Shown here in pieces: positions 16,525-26,068 of a DNA stretch of 64,000 nt (positions within the stretch are counted from its first letter, which is position 1; every line of letters begins with the position of its first letter). Both the position numbers and the translations under genes were made by a program. Source of the stretch: Cellvibrio sp. KY-GH-1 (lineage in GTDB: Bacteria > Pseudomonadota > Gammaproteobacteria > Pseudomonadales > Cellvibrionaceae); assembly GCF_008806975.1 (NCBI RefSeq), contig NZ_CP031728.1:5125501-5189500 (forward strand). Reading direction: 5' to 3'. Below the pieces are notes generated by a model. It was not told where the DNA came from. It was given only the letters and a program-made list of their open reading frames with translations, and did not search any database.

Positions 16525-18144
16525 ATGAGATTGATAGGCTTTTTTAAAAAATTAATGGGCTCCGGGACTGATAAGCCCTCCAAGCAAGAAACTGCGGTAA
16601 AGACCCCGGAGAAGTCGGGTGGTGATAAAGGTTCCGGTCCACGTAAGCACCCTCGTGACCGCCATCAGGATCAGCGCCAACGCAATGCGCGCAATCAGCA
16701 CGCCAAATCCGATCATGGCAAATCCGATCATGCAAAGGCAGAACAAACCGAAAACGCGCCCCGGTTCGAAAAACCGCGTCAGGCCAAACCCGAAAAGCAA
16801 CACCACACTAAGCGCCCTGTAAAAGTTGATCACGGGCCTTGGGATATTTCTGAATTTCAGGTGGAAGCAATCGACGGTAAAACCCGCTTCCATGATTTTG
16901 ATTTGGAATTGCCTTTGCTGCGCGGCATTGCGGCGCTGGGTTTCAAATATTGTTCTCCTATACAGGCGCAATCCTTACCCCATGCACTGAAAGGCAAAGA
17001 TGTGGTGGGCAAAGCCCAAACCGGTACTGGAAAAACGGCCGCGTTCCTTACCGCAATTATCGATGACCTGTTAAAAAACCCCATTACTGAAAAACGTTAT
17101 GCCGGTGAAGCGCGCGCATTGGTAATTGCACCTACGCGCGAACTGGTAATGCAAATAGCGGAAGACGCCAAGGCACTGTGCAAGTATACGGATTTAAAAA
17201 TTCATACGCTGGTAGGTGGAATGGATTACGCCAAGCAACAGCGCCATCTGCACGAAGATCTGGTGGATATTCTCGTGGCGACTCCCGGTCGCTTGCTGGA
17301 TTTTTGCGGCAATAAAGATGTGTATCTGGATCAACTCGAAGTATTGGTTATTGATGAAGCAGATCGCATGTTGGATATGGGTTTTATTCCGCAAGTGCGC
17401 CAAATTGTTCGCCAGACTCCCAAGCGGGAAGAGCGCCAAACCTTATTCTTCTCTGCAACTTTTACTGACGACGTGCACAACCTGGTACAACAATGGACTT
17501 ACAAACCCGTAACCGTTGAAATTGAGCCTGAGTCAGTGGCCAATGCCCGTGTTGATCAACATGTGTATCTGGTATCCACCGAAGAAAAATACACGCTGCT
17601 CTACAACCTGATTCAACAGGAGCACGCGGAGAGCATGATTGTATTTGCAAACCGTCGCGATGAGTGTCGCGATCTTCATGAAAAATTGTTGCGTCATGGT
17701 ATTAAAGCCGGATTGTTGTCGGGTGAAATTACCCAGAACAAACGTGTCTCTACGTTGGATGCGTTTAAAAACGGCGAGATCAAAGTGTTGGTAGCTACGG
17801 ATGTGGCTGGCCGTGGGATTCACATCAGTGGCATCAGCCACGTCGTGAATTTTACCTTGCCGGAAGAGCCGGAAGATTACGTGCATCGCATCGGTCGAAC
17901 CGGCCGTGCGGGTAAAACCGGAACCTCAATCAGCTTCGCGTGTGAAGATGATGCGCTGCGACTGGAGCCGATTGCGTTGTTGCTGGGTAAACCGATTAAG
18001 TGCGAGCAACCACCGGAGCCGTTATTGCTTGAGCCGCCAGCATTGTCGCCCGCGCCTCCGCGTGCACGTAGCAATGAACGCTACACCAATCGCTCAGTGG
18101 GCAATCGCCCTGGCGGAAACCGTAATCGTCGTCCGCGTCACTGA
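16525..18144 (+). CDS. rhlB: DEAD-box ATP-dependent RNA helicase RhlB
   Basis: 539 residues. A ~100-residue basic, Lys/Gln/His-rich disordered N-terminus is followed by the two RecA domains: Q motif (CSPIQAQ), [27 protein letters not shown] ([10 protein letters not shown]), SAT and [10 protein letters not shown]. The closest type is pseudomonad RhlB, a partner of RNase E and PNPase in the RNA degradosome that unwinds structured RNA for decay. The C-terminus is Pro- and then Arg/Asn-rich. I chose ATG 16525; GTG codons at 16519 and 16522 are possible. A TATACT at 16486-16491 may be its -10 box, without a clear -35. Confidence 0.9.
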   Translation: MRLIGFFKKLMGSGTDKPSKQETAVKTPEKSGGDKGSGPRKHPRDRHQDQRQRNARNQHAKSDHGKSDHAKAEQTENAPRFEKPRQAKPEKQHHTKRPVKVDHGPWDISEFQVEAIDGKTRFHDFDLELPLLRGIAALGFKYCSPIQAQSLPHALKGKDVVGKAQTGTGKTAAFLTAIIDDLLKNPITEKRYAGEARALVIAPTRELVMQIAEDAKALCKYTDLKIHTLVGGMDYAKQQRHLHEDLVDILVATPGRLLDFCGNKDVYLDQLEVLVIDEADRMLDMGFIPQVRQIVRQTPKREERQTLFFSATFTDDVHNLVQQWTYKPVTVEIEPESVANARVDQHVYLVSTEEKYTLLYNLIQQEHAESMIVFANRRDECRDLHEKLLRHGIKAGLLSGEITQNKRVSTLDAFKNGEIKVLVATDVAGRGIHISGISHVVNFTLPEEPEDYVHRIGRTGRAGKTGTSISFACEDDALRLEPIALLLGKPIKCEQPPEPLLLEPPALSPAPPRARSNERYTNRSVGNRPGGNRNRRPRH

Positions 18145-18187
18145 CTTTTCGTAGTAGCGAACACGCGCGTTAACATATGAATGAATT

Positions 18188-18216
18188 GCCCGGCCAATGC
18201 CGGGCAAATTATTTTT
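18188..18216 (+). terminator. Rho-independent terminator of rhlB
   Basis: GCCCGGC (18188-18194), loop CAAT, GCCGGGC (18199-18205), then AAATTATTTTT. The hairpin argues against starting the next gene at 18181. Confidence 0.85.
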
Positions 18217-18228
18217 ACCGGATGGTTT

Positions 18229-19107
18229 ATGTCTGCTGCATCACCGGCTAAATCTGCATTGCTAACCTTGCACTTCGGCGCCTTTATGATGGGCGCTACC
18301 GGATTGTTTTCCAAACTTATTCAACTCCCCGCGTGGGATATTACCGGTTACCGCACCTGGATTGCGGCAGCGGTTTTGTTTATTTGGGTGTGGTGGCGCG
18401 AGCGCAATATTGCGTTAAAAGCCCCGCGCGATTACGGACGCATGCTGGTGTTGGGTGCCTTACTTGCGCTGCATTGGGTTACGTTTTTTTACTCGATGCA
18501 AGTCGCGAACATCGCGGTAGGAATGATTTCACTCTACGCCTATCCGGTAGTGACCGTTTTCCTCGAACCCTGGATCAAGCGTACCAAACTCGATTGGCGC
18601 GATGTGCTGAGCGGAATGTTAGTGCTCTGCGGTATTTATTGTTTGGTGCCGGAATTTGATGTGGATAACAACACGACCCAGGGTGTGATTTGGGGAGTGG
18701 TTTCAGCGGTGACCTTTGCAGTGCGCAATTTATTATTGAGCTATTGGTTTAGTAACCAATCCGCCGCGCGCTCCATGAGTTACCAGGTGTTGATCGTCGC
18801 ATTACTAATGACCCCGGTGCTGTTTCTGTCGAATCATCAACCCAGCGAAAAAGATTGGTGGTTGTTAATTTGTTTGGGCATTATTTTTACCGCCGTTACT
18901 CATACCCTCTTGGGGTTTTCGCTGCGCTATTTGAAAGCTAAAACTGTCGGGTTAGTCGCTTGTTTGCAACCGGTCTACGCGGTGGTATATGAAATATTTT
19001 TACTTCACGAAATTCCCGACAGCGGCACTTTAATTGGCGGGGCCATTATTATGGCGGCGGCGATTTATGAATCGGTCCATGAGCACCATAAAACCCACTC
19101 GACTTAA
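18229..19107 (+). CDS. EamA/DMT-family transporter
   Basis: 292 residues with ten predicted membrane spans in two EamA halves, as in RhaT/YdcZ-type drug/metabolite transporters. The first half has MMGATGLFSKLIQLP and YRTWIAAAVLF; the second ends in GLVACLQPVYAVVYEIFLLHE, the usual EamA close. Start ATG 18229 lies just after the rhlB terminator. An in-frame ATG at 18181 would force translation through that hairpin, so I rejected it. Substrate unknown; exporters of amino acids or metabolites are common in the family. Confidence 0.85.
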   Translation: MSAASPAKSALLTLHFGAFMMGATGLFSKLIQLPAWDITGYRTWIAAAVLFIWVWWRERNIALKAPRDYGRMLVLGALLALHWVTFFYSMQVANIAVGMISLYAYPVVTVFLEPWIKRTKLDWRDVLSGMLVLCGIYCLVPEFDVDNNTTQGVIWGVVSAVTFAVRNLLLSYWFSNQSAARSMSYQVLIVALLMTPVLFLSNHQPSEKDWWLLICLGIIFTAVTHTLLGFSLRYLKAKTVGLVACLQPVYAVVYEIFLLHEIPDSGTLIGGAIIMAAAIYESVHEHHKTHST

Positions 19108-19175
19108 CTTCATATATTGGATAAGTCTCCGCTATTAGAATTCAACTAAACTTCTGTTTGTCTCTGGAGGTTTTT

Positions 19176-19985
19176 ATGAATAGCAAATCCTTAATGCCGG
19201 TTGTATTTGTTCCCCACGGTGGCGGCCCTATGCCCTTGTTGGGTGATGCGAGTCATCGCGAGCTCACTGTCTTTATGCAAAATCTTGCACAGGATTTACC
19301 GGCTCCCGCTGCAATTTTGGTGGTTAGTGCTCACTGGGAAGAAGCGCAAGCGAGTATCTCCAGTGGTGCGCAACCGGCAATGATATTTGATTACTACGGA
19401 TTCCCCACCGAAAGCTATGAGTTTCGCTACCCGGCACCTGGCAGCCCCGCATTGGCTGAAACGGTTGCGCAGTTATTACGCGCAAAAGATATTCCGCTAA
19501 AGCTGGATAACCAGCGCGGTTATGACCATGGTACTTTTGTGCCGCTCCTCTTGAGTTATCCGCGTGCGGACATTCCAGTGGTGCAGCTGTCGTTACTGCA
19601 ATCGCTCGACCCGGCAGCCCATATTGCAATGGGCGAAGCCATTGCGCCATTGCGCGAACAGGGCGTATTGATTCTTGGCTCGGGTATGTCTTTTCATAAT
19701 ATGCGCGCCTTTTTTTCGCCCAGCCCAACCGTAAAAAGCAAAAGCGACGGATTTGATCAATGGTTGAATAACACCCTGACCAGTCCTTCGTTAGAGTATG
19801 CACAACGAGCGGAACAATTGGTTAATTGGGTGCATGCACCCGAAGCGCGTTTTTGTCACCCGCGTGAAGAACATTTGCTGCCCTTGCATGTATGCGTTGG
19901 TGCAGCAAAAGCATCGCCCTGTGCGCAACGTAATTTTGGCGGTTATCTGCTGGGCACGAAGGTCAGTGGGTTCCTCTGGCAATAA
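19176..19985 (+). CDS. LigB/DODA-type extradiol ring-cleavage dioxygenase
   Basis: 269 residues, matching class III extradiol dioxygenases of the YgiD/4,5-DOPA dioxygenase group. Likely metal ligands are in VPHGGGP (near residue 11), SAHWEE (about 53) and YDHGTFVPLL (about 118), with a fourth region at LGSGMSFHNMR. YgiD-type enzymes open the ring of catechol compounds such as L-DOPA using Zn or Fe; the native substrate in bacteria is unclear. ATG 19176 has TGGAGG upstream. It stands alone. Confidence 0.88.
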   Translation: MNSKSLMPVVFVPHGGGPMPLLGDASHRELTVFMQNLAQDLPAPAAILVVSAHWEEAQASISSGAQPAMIFDYYGFPTESYEFRYPAPGSPALAETVAQLLRAKDIPLKLDNQRGYDHGTFVPLLLSYPRADIPVVQLSLLQSLDPAAHIAMGEAIAPLREQGVLILGSGMSFHNMRAFFSPSPTVKSKSDGFDQWLNNTLTSPSLEYAQRAEQLVNWVHAPEARFCHPREEHLLPLHVCVGAAKASPCAQRNFGGYLLGTKVSGFLWQ

Positions 19986-20088
19986 TTTGGCGTCCGTGCG
20001 ATTTTGGCGCATTTTATTGATTCTTGACTACACTCAATAATTATTCACACTTAATTAGCTGTGAAAAAATTATTGAGAGTCTCTTCTA

Positions 20089-21345
20089 ATGAAAAAAATT
20101 CTCGTCGTTGAAGACAGTGAAATGGTAATGAAGGTGCTGCGTCATTTGGTGCAGTCATCCGCTTTGGCGTATGAGGCTGTCTATGCCACTAGTTTGGTTC
20201 AGGCCACCAGTTTGTACGAGCAAAGCCCGCAAGATTTTTTTGCGGCGCTCGTGGATTTAAATTTACCGGATGCACCTAACGGCGAAGTCGTTGATTTTAC
20301 GCTCAGCAAAAAAATTCCCACCATTGTCTTAACCGGCAGTTATGACGAGAAACGACGCGAGCAATTGTTCAATAAAGGCATAGTGGATTATGTGACTAAA
20401 GAGGGACGCTACGCTTATAGCAAGGCTATTGGGATGATCAACCGCCTGGAGAAAAATCAACATATCAAAGTGTTGGTGGTGGACGATTCGGATATGTCGC
20501 GCAAGCACGTGAGCAATTTGTTTCGTCGGCATTTGTTTCAGGTGTTGGAGGCAGTTGATGGTGTTGATGCCATTAAAGTACTGCTGGAAAACCCGGATAT
20601 TAAATTAGTGTTTACCGATTACAATATGCCGAAAATGGATGGTTTTGAATTAGTGCGCAACCTGCGCTACAAATACGACAAAACCGATTTGATTATGATA
20701 GGTGTTTCCGGCGAGAGTAGTGAGGCACTCTCTGCGAAATTTATCAAGCACGGCGCCAATGATTTTCTGCGCAAGCCCTTTCACCCGGAAGAATTTTACT
20801 GCCGTATTATCCACAATATTGAATCGCTTGAATTGATTGAGCAGATTACCTACAACGCGCAGCGCGACCATTTAACCGGGCTTTTCCATCGCTCTTATTT
20901 CTTTAATGCTGCGCGTGAACTTTATCGCCAGGCAACGGAAAAAGCATCGCCCTTGTCATTGGCGGTTATCAATATTGATCATTTCAGCCAGGTGAACGAG
21001 CAACATGGAAACGCCTGGGGGGATGTTGCACTCAAACATATTGCCAGTAGTTTGCACAATATGCTCGGCCGATTTTTACTGGCGCGCGCCGATAGCGATG
21101 ACTTTTTTGTGCTCATGCCGGGTTTGGATCATGAGAAAGCAGCCGCTTTTTTAGCGAAGGTGAAGCAATTATTATCCGCAGAAACCTGCAGCATTAATGG
21201 TGTAGACACCCATTTCTATTTTAGCGCTGGTATTTGTGATCAGCTCCATCACAGCCTTGATCAACAATTGGCCCAGGCAAATATCTATATGCACAGGGCG
21301 AAAGAAGCGGGTGGCAATATGATAGTGGATGATGGTGACGAATAA
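20089..21345 (+). CDS. REC-REC-GGDEF protein with degenerate active site
   Basis: 418 residues. Receiver 1 (residues 3-118) has VEDS, phospho-Asp in LVDLNLPD and a Lys in TKEG. Receiver 2 (about 126-245) has VVDDSD, FTDYNMPKMDG and RKPF. A GGDEF-fold domain follows (RDHLTGLFHRSYFF onward), but the signature position reads DSDDF (ARADSDDFF) instead of GGDEF, so cyclase activity is unlikely; it may bind c-di-GMP or GTP or act as a scaffold. No output helix or HTH is seen. The gene is alone on its transcript, so the kinase must be elsewhere. Confidence 0.88.
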   Translation: MKKILVVEDSEMVMKVLRHLVQSSALAYEAVYATSLVQATSLYEQSPQDFFAALVDLNLPDAPNGEVVDFTLSKKIPTIVLTGSYDEKRREQLFNKGIVDYVTKEGRYAYSKAIGMINRLEKNQHIKVLVVDDSDMSRKHVSNLFRRHLFQVLEAVDGVDAIKVLLENPDIKLVFTDYNMPKMDGFELVRNLRYKYDKTDLIMIGVSGESSEALSAKFIKHGANDFLRKPFHPEEFYCRIIHNIESLELIEQITYNAQRDHLTGLFHRSYFFNAARELYRQATEKASPLSLAVINIDHFSQVNEQHGNAWGDVALKHIASSLHNMLGRFLLARADSDDFFVLMPGLDHEKAAAFLAKVKQLLSAETCSINGVDTHFYFSAGICDQLHHSLDQQLAQANIYMHRAKEAGGNMIVDDGDE

Positions 21346-21506
21346 GCCAGCTTCTTGCTCTGCTCTTCCTTGACCTCCGTTTTTCTGAGGTCTCCCCCTC
21401 AAACAATCAATTGGATCTCTCGTTGCGTCAGAGTCATAGTGATCGGGTGAAAGGCGGCACTATGAGTTCCGCCAAAATATCTGGTCGTTGATTCGAGGAG
21501 TTTCCA

Positions 21507-21731
21507 ATGATTGCTAAAAAATATACCTCTTTTGTATTTTCTTTTTTTATGGCGTTGTTGATGTCCGGGATTATGTCCCTGGTAATTAGCCTGTTTAATT
21601 TGGGTTTGGTTGATGGCATTGCGCAGCGCTGGTTACATGCGTGGGTCTTTGCTTTTTCAGTGGCGTTGCCAACCATTATTGCGGTGACACCGTTGGTGCG
21701 TCAGTTAGTGGCAAAAGTCGTTCGCGACTAG
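21507..21731 (+). CDS. Small membrane protein (DUF2798)
   Basis: 74 residues with two membrane spans (about 8-30 and 44-66). The pattern (FSFFMALLMSGIMSLVISLFN, then WLHAWVFAFSVALP) is that of DUF2798, a family of two-helix inner-membrane proteins without known function. ATG 21507 has GAGGAG upstream. It starts a set of three same-strand genes (DUF2798, DUF2938, LysR), an arrangement seen elsewhere for these families. Confidence 0.75.
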   Translation: MIAKKYTSFVFSFFMALLMSGIMSLVISLFNLGLVDGIAQRWLHAWVFAFSVALPTIIAVTPLVRQLVAKVVRD

Positions 21732-21774
21732 TCATCGAACCGGACGATTTGGCTAGGCCAACGCGGAGAATCCT

Positions 21775-22293
21775 ATGTACAACCCAAGTGAATTAATGTT
21801 TGCCATACTCGTTGTAGGTGTTGGAGCGACGCTGGTAATGGATTTGTGGGCGCTGTTTTTAAAACGCGTGCTGGCAGTCCCTTCGTTGAGCTATTGTCTG
21901 GTAGGACGGTGGGTTAGCCATATGGCGACGGGTGTTTTCTGGCACACTAAAATTAGTAATGCCGATGTGCGCGCGGGTGAATGTGCGCTGGGGTGGGTAG
22001 TCCACTATTTAATCGGAATTGCTTATGCCGCAATATTGTTAGTGCCGATGCAAGGTGTGTGGTTGAGCTGGCTTGATCAGGCACCACTGTCGGCATTCTC
22101 GATCGCTCTGCTATTTGGATTGACCACCGTTGTCTTTCCATTTTTTATTATGCAACCGGCATTGGGGTTTGGTATAGCAGCTGGTAACAATCCTAATCCC
22201 GTGCAAGCACGCCTGAAAACCTTGGTGACTCACAGTGTTTTCGGTGTGGGACTTTTTGCGGCAGGGTTCATCTACCAATGGTTACAACCTTAG
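21775..22293 (+). CDS. DUF2938 family membrane protein
   Basis: 172 residues, four to five membrane spans. The DUF2938 pattern is recognisable: GVGATLVMDLWALFLKR in the first span, VGRWVSHM, ALGWVVHYLIGIAYA and FPFFIMQPALGFGIAA. The function of the family is unknown. It lies 43 nt after the DUF2798 gene and 43 nt before the LysR gene, so all three may share a transcript. Confidence 0.75.
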   Translation: MYNPSELMFAILVVGVGATLVMDLWALFLKRVLAVPSLSYCLVGRWVSHMATGVFWHTKISNADVRAGECALGWVVHYLIGIAYAAILLVPMQGVWLSWLDQAPLSAFSIALLFGLTTVVFPFFIMQPALGFGIAAGNNPNPVQARLKTLVTHSVFGVGLFAAGFIYQWLQP

Positions 22294-22336
22294 CTGAGCG
22301 TGTTGTTGAAGTAATTTTCAAAATAGTGGAATTCAA

Positions 22337-23212
22337 ATGGAAATTTATCAGCTAAAAACCTTTGTCACTATTGCGCGAGAGGGCAGCATCACGCGCGCTT
22401 CTGATAGCCTGTGTTTAAGTCAACCGGCGGTGAGTTCTCATATCAAGGCGTTGGAAGAGGAGGTGGGATTTCATTTGTTCGAGCGCAATGCGCGCGGCAT
22501 GAGCCTCACCCCCCAGGGCGCCACATTGTTGTCGAGCGCTGAACGTTTGTTGGCATTGCACCGGGAGATGGTAGAGCAGGCCAAGCGTATCCGTCAGGGG
22601 CTGGGCGGGCAAATTCGTCTGGGCTCAAACCGCGCGCCCAGCGCCTTGCTATTAGGGAAATTACTCAGCCATATTGCTGAAAATGTTCCGGATGTCGATG
22701 TGCATGTGCAGTACGGCAGTTCAATGGAAATCGAACAGGCGATAATAAATGGCGAATTGGATGCGGGCTTTTTTTCAGATTCCGGATCGCACAACAGTGA
22801 GTTGTTGAAATACCCGGTAGACAGTTTTGGTGTTTACCTTGCTGCCCCGAGTGGATGGGTAATTAATCCGGCTGAACCGGATTGGGACACCTTGGCCAAA
22901 ATGCCCTGGATTTGCCCGGCGCCGCAAAGCTGTTGCGGAAATGTTGCCGAGCAATTATTTCAGCAGCACCAATTTCGCCCGGCCAAACAAATTAATGTAG
23001 ATCACGAAAAAGTAACGCGCAGTTTAATTGCCGGTGGCGTAGGCTTGGGGCTGTTGCATGCTGATACTGCGCTGGATGCGAGTGCGAAAGGCGAACTGGT
23101 ATTGGTTGGCGAGGAGCAGCGAAAAGTGCCGGTATATTTTGCCGTGAGATCAGTGCGGCAACAGGAGCCCCTGATTGCCGCACTACTTAATTACCTCAAC
23201 ACTTCAATTTAA
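22337..23212 (+). CDS. LysR-family transcriptional regulator
   Basis: 291 residues. Winged HTH at residues 1-60 (MEIYQLKTFVTIAREGSITR, LSQPAVSSHIKALEEEVG, LFERNARGMSLTPQG), then a type 2 periplasmic-binding-like effector domain to the end. Unusual for the family, the effector region holds a CPAPQSCCG stretch with vicinal cysteines at about residues 195-202, which could serve as a thiol or metal sensor; this is speculation. It follows the DUF2938 gene on the same strand and may control that pair. Confidence 0.88.
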   Translation: MEIYQLKTFVTIAREGSITRASDSLCLSQPAVSSHIKALEEEVGFHLFERNARGMSLTPQGATLLSSAERLLALHREMVEQAKRIRQGLGGQIRLGSNRAPSALLLGKLLSHIAENVPDVDVHVQYGSSMEIEQAIINGELDAGFFSDSGSHNSELLKYPVDSFGVYLAAPSGWVINPAEPDWDTLAKMPWICPAPQSCCGNVAEQLFQQHQFRPAKQINVDHEKVTRSLIAGGVGLGLLHADTALDASAKGELVLVGEEQRKVPVYFAVRSVRQQEPLIAALLNYLNTSI

Positions 23213-23228
23213 TGCAAATTGCGCTGTG

Positions 23229-24863
23229 TTAGTTAGTGTTGAGTGTTTTGGATAATACAACTCTGTAATTTCCCGTACTTGCATTCCCCGTACTCGCGTC
23301 ACGAATTAGCACCGTAATCTTTCCTGCCTGAGTTGGAGACAGATTGAGAAGTGTCGCCGTGTTTTGATTCCAACTTTGCGTGAAATAGGTACCATCCGGA
23401 TAGTAGAGAGTAATCCTTGGAATGAAACTATTGTTATCAAGGTCGGTAATAGTGATGCTGATTTTTTCACTCAGCGACACTGAAAAGTGGAATGTGTCTA
23501 TATCTCCTTTGTCGATAAATCCGAGCAGCGCTCCGCCGTTGAATAACTCTCCCAGCTCAATGGCTTGAGGTGCCTTGGCGTAATACAAATGGTAATTGCC
23601 CGTGCTGGCGTTGCCGGTACTGGCATCGCGAACAATCACTGTGTAAGTTCCGGTTTGCGTCGCAACGACGCTATCGACTACCGCCACATTCTGGCTCCAG
23701 CTTTGTGTCAGGTAAGTACCATCCGGTTTGTAAATAGTTACCCAGGGTATTAAGTTCGTGTTATCGACATCAGTGACATTAATGTTGATTCGCTCGTTGG
23801 CATTTGCGGAAATTTGATAGGTATCGATATCGCCTTTGTCGATAAACTCGGCACGTATTCCCCCGTTAATTAAATCGCCCAATTCAAAGGCATTAGGGGC
23901 TTTGGAATAATAGAGGTTGTAATTGCCGGTGCTGGCGTTACCGGTACTGGCATCGCGAACAATCACTGTGTAAGTTCCGGTTTGCGTCGCAACGACGCTA
24001 TCGACTACCGCCACATTCTGGCTCCAGCTTTGTGTCAGGTAAGTACCATCCGGTTTGTAAATAGTTACCCAGGGTATTAAGTTCGTGTTATCGACATCAG
24101 TGACATTAATGTTGATTCGCTCGTTGGCGTTTGCGGAAATTTGATAGGTATCGATATCGCCTTTGTCGATAAACTCGGCACGTATTCCCCCGTTAATTAA
24201 ATCGCCTAATTCAAAGGCATTAGGGGCTTTGGAATAATAGAGGTTGTAATTGCCGGTGCTGGCGTTGCCAGTACTGGCATCGCGAACAATCACTGTGTAA
24301 GTTCCGGTTTGCGTCGCAACGACGCTATCAACCACCGCTACATACTGGCTCCAGCTTTGCGTCAGGTAAGTACCATCCGGTTTGTAAATAGTTACCCAGG
24401 GTATAAAGTTCGTGTTATCGACATCAGTGACATTAATGTTGATTCGCTCGTTGGCGTTTGCGGAAATTTGATAGGTATCGATATCGCCTTTGTCGATAAA
24501 CTCGGCTTGTATTCCTCCGTTAATTAAGCTTCCTAATTCCACGGCATTAGGTGCCTTGGAAAAATAAATTTTATAGGCGCCAATACTGGCATTGCCGGTG
24601 CTAGCATCGCGAACAATCACTGTGTAAGTTCCGGTTTGTGTCGCAACGATGCTATCGACTACCGCCACATTCTGACTCCAGCTTTGTGCCAAGTAAGTAC
24701 CATCCGGTTTGTAAATAGTTACCCAGGGTATAAAGTTCGTGTTATCGACATCAGTGACATTAATGTTAATGCGTTCATTTGCGTTGGCTGCAAAGGTGTA
24801 AGAGTGCTGTTGCTGTGGAAGAATAATTGCGCTGGATACTACTCCACCATTCACTAACGAATC
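23229..24863 (-). repeat. Five tandem ~327-bp coding repeats
   Basis: The string AACAATCACTGTGTAAGTTC recurs at about 23631, 23958, 24285 and 24612, an exact 327-bp period (109 codons). The middle units differ at few positions over hundreds of bases, which suggests recent duplication or gene conversion. Confidence 0.9.
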
Positions 24864-24998
24864 GGCGTTGCTAAATGTGGAAAAAGGGGTTAACAGCAGA
24901 ACGGTAATGTAAAGGATAATTTTTTGTGGCGAAAAATGGCGTTGATAATTAGGTGCAAGTGAGCGTAAAACAGAAACGCAGAAATTTGAAATTGACAT
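23229..24998 (-). CDS. Secreted protein of five PPC-like repeats
   Basis: 589 residues. After an Sec signal (hydrophobic about 27-38, cleavage near SNA at 45) the whole mature protein is five units of about 107-110 residues. Each has a LxNGG start, a DTYxISANANERININVTDV core, WVTIYKPDGTY and a closing YTVIVRDASTGNAS. This is the beta-sandwich pattern of bacterial pre-peptidase C-terminal (PPC) domains, which usually accompany secreted proteases; here no catalytic domain is attached. Units 2-4 are nearly identical even in DNA, units 1 and 5 are diverged. ATG 24998 follows TTGGAGGG; the longer frame from 25124 lacks a site. Probably an extracellular adhesin or binding protein. Confidence 0.8.
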   Translation of the reverse strand: MSISNFCVSVLRSLAPNYQRHFSPQKIILYITVLLLTPFSTFSNADSLVNGGVVSSAIILPQQQHSYTFAANANERININVTDVDNTNFIPWVTIYKPDGTYLAQSWSQNVAVVDSIVATQTGTYTVIVRDASTGNASIGAYKIYFSKAPNAVELGSLINGGIQAEFIDKGDIDTYQISANANERININVTDVDNTNFIPWVTIYKPDGTYLTQSWSQYVAVVDSVVATQTGTYTVIVRDASTGNASTGNYNLYYSKAPNAFELGDLINGGIRAEFIDKGDIDTYQISANANERININVTDVDNTNLIPWVTIYKPDGTYLTQSWSQNVAVVDSVVATQTGTYTVIVRDASTGNASTGNYNLYYSKAPNAFELGDLINGGIRAEFIDKGDIDTYQISANANERININVTDVDNTNLIPWVTIYKPDGTYLTQSWSQNVAVVDSVVATQTGTYTVIVRDASTGNASTGNYHLYYAKAPQAIELGELFNGGALLGFIDKGDIDTFHFSVSLSEKISITITDLDNNSFIPRITLYYPDGTYFTQSWNQNTATLLNLSPTQAGKITVLIRDASTGNASTGNYRVVLSKTLNTN

Positions 24999-25331
24999 GG
25001 AAAATCCCTCCAATAGTGAAACCCTGAATGTCGGTAAATCGCGTAACGAAGGAAGTGCTGGTAATATTACGAAGGCGTTGTTGTAAGGTTTGGTGTCAAA
25101 ACCTGGTGTCAGTAAAAGCAACAAAAACGGCGTGCCTGATTAAGATTTCATAGGCCCGTGACAATTCGATGAAATTTAAATTGCTGCTAAGGATTTAAAA
25201 TTATGGAAACTAAGTCAAATAATTAAACGAGATATGTAATTCGCTGCGTATAGCCTTATTCGAGCGAAAGGCGGTAGGTCGGGTATGGCGCAGAAATATG
25301 CCCACCGCTTGGGCGCGGTGGGCAAGAAATG
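24999..25331. other. Intergenic region between repeat-protein gene and urt copy 2
   Basis: 333 bp. It holds the leader of the minus-strand repeat-protein gene on its left and the hairpin at the end of the urt copy 2 operon on its right. Nothing else was recognised. Confidence 0.5.
25294..25324 (-). terminator. Hairpin terminator of urt copy 2 operon
   Basis: TGCCCACCGC and GCGGTGGGCA form a perfect 10-bp stem (25299-25324) with a 6-nt loop, 8 nt after the urtE stop. On the minus strand it is followed by TATTTCT, a modest U-tract. Confidence 0.65.
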
Positions 25332-26027
25332 TTAAACACTCAAATACCGCTGCACCAATCCATCATTCAAATCAGCAATCGGCCCAGTGGCCACTACGCT
25401 GCCTTTTTCCATAATGAAAAAGTCGTCGGCAACACGGCGGGCGAAAGGAAGTTTTTGCTCAACCAGTAATACAGTTAAACCTAATTCGCGATTCAGTTTG
25501 CGAATGACTTCGCCGATGTCCCGCACAACATTTGGCTGAATTCCTTCGGTGGGTTCATCCAATATTAGCAGTTGCGGGTCCAGTACCAGTGCGCGGCCAA
25601 TGGCGAGTTGTTGTTGCTGGCCACCGGATAAATCACCACCGCGTCTGTGCTTCATTTCTTTTAGCACGGGGAATAATTCATAGATCAACCCGGGAATAAA
25701 ACGCGATTTATCTTTGCGCGCCCCGAGCGATATCTTTAAATTTTCTTCCACGGTTAGCAGTGGAAATATTTCGCGGCCCTGAGGTACAAAACCAATGCCA
25801 CCGCGTGCGCGGTTTTCGGTAGACAGTTTGTTGATGTCGTAACCGTTTAGTTGGATGGAACCGTCGCGCACGGGCAATAAACCGGTAATGCATTTAAGCA
25901 GGGTGGTCTTGCCAACGCCGTTGCGACCAATCAAACACCCGCAGGTGCCTTTCTTCAGGTTAAGCGATAAATCCCACAGGATATGGCTTTGGCCGTAGTA
26001 TTGATTGATATTTTTAATTTCCAGCAT
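25332..26027 (-). CDS. urtE: Urea ABC transporter ATP-binding protein UrtE, copy 2
   Basis: 231 residues, LivF-type. Walker A GRNGVGKTT, GFVPQGREIFPLLTVEEN, signature LSGGQQQQLAIGRAL, Walker B LLILDEPTEGIQPN, VEQ at the switch. The opening LEIKNINQYYGQSHILWDLS is typical of true UrtE. It ends the minus-strand urtABCDE set and differs clearly from copy 1 (10163-10852) in sequence, so the two transporters are old paralogues or separate acquisitions rather than a recent duplication. Confidence 0.93.
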   Translation of the reverse strand: MLEIKNINQYYGQSHILWDLSLNLKKGTCGCLIGRNGVGKTTLLKCITGLLPVRDGSIQLNGYDINKLSTENRARGGIGFVPQGREIFPLLTVEENLKISLGARKDKSRFIPGLIYELFPVLKEMKHRRGGDLSGGQQQQLAIGRALVLDPQLLILDEPTEGIQPNVVRDIGEVIRKLNRELGLTVLLVEQKLPFARRVADDFFIMEKGSVVATGPIADLNDGLVQRYLSV

Positions 26028-26068
26028 CTTGATTCACTCTTCGGCGTGTTGCCGCTTTTTCCGGATAA

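Noticed and set aside
18181..18228. Earlier ATG for the EamA gene
   Set aside because: The stretch encodes the rhlB terminator hairpin (GCCCGGC-CAAT-GCCGGGC plus T-rich tail).
23229..24863. Regularly spaced repeats as a CRISPR array
   Set aside because: The 327-bp period is a whole number of codons inside one open frame and the units encode protein repeats; there are no short repeats with unique spacers and no cas genes.
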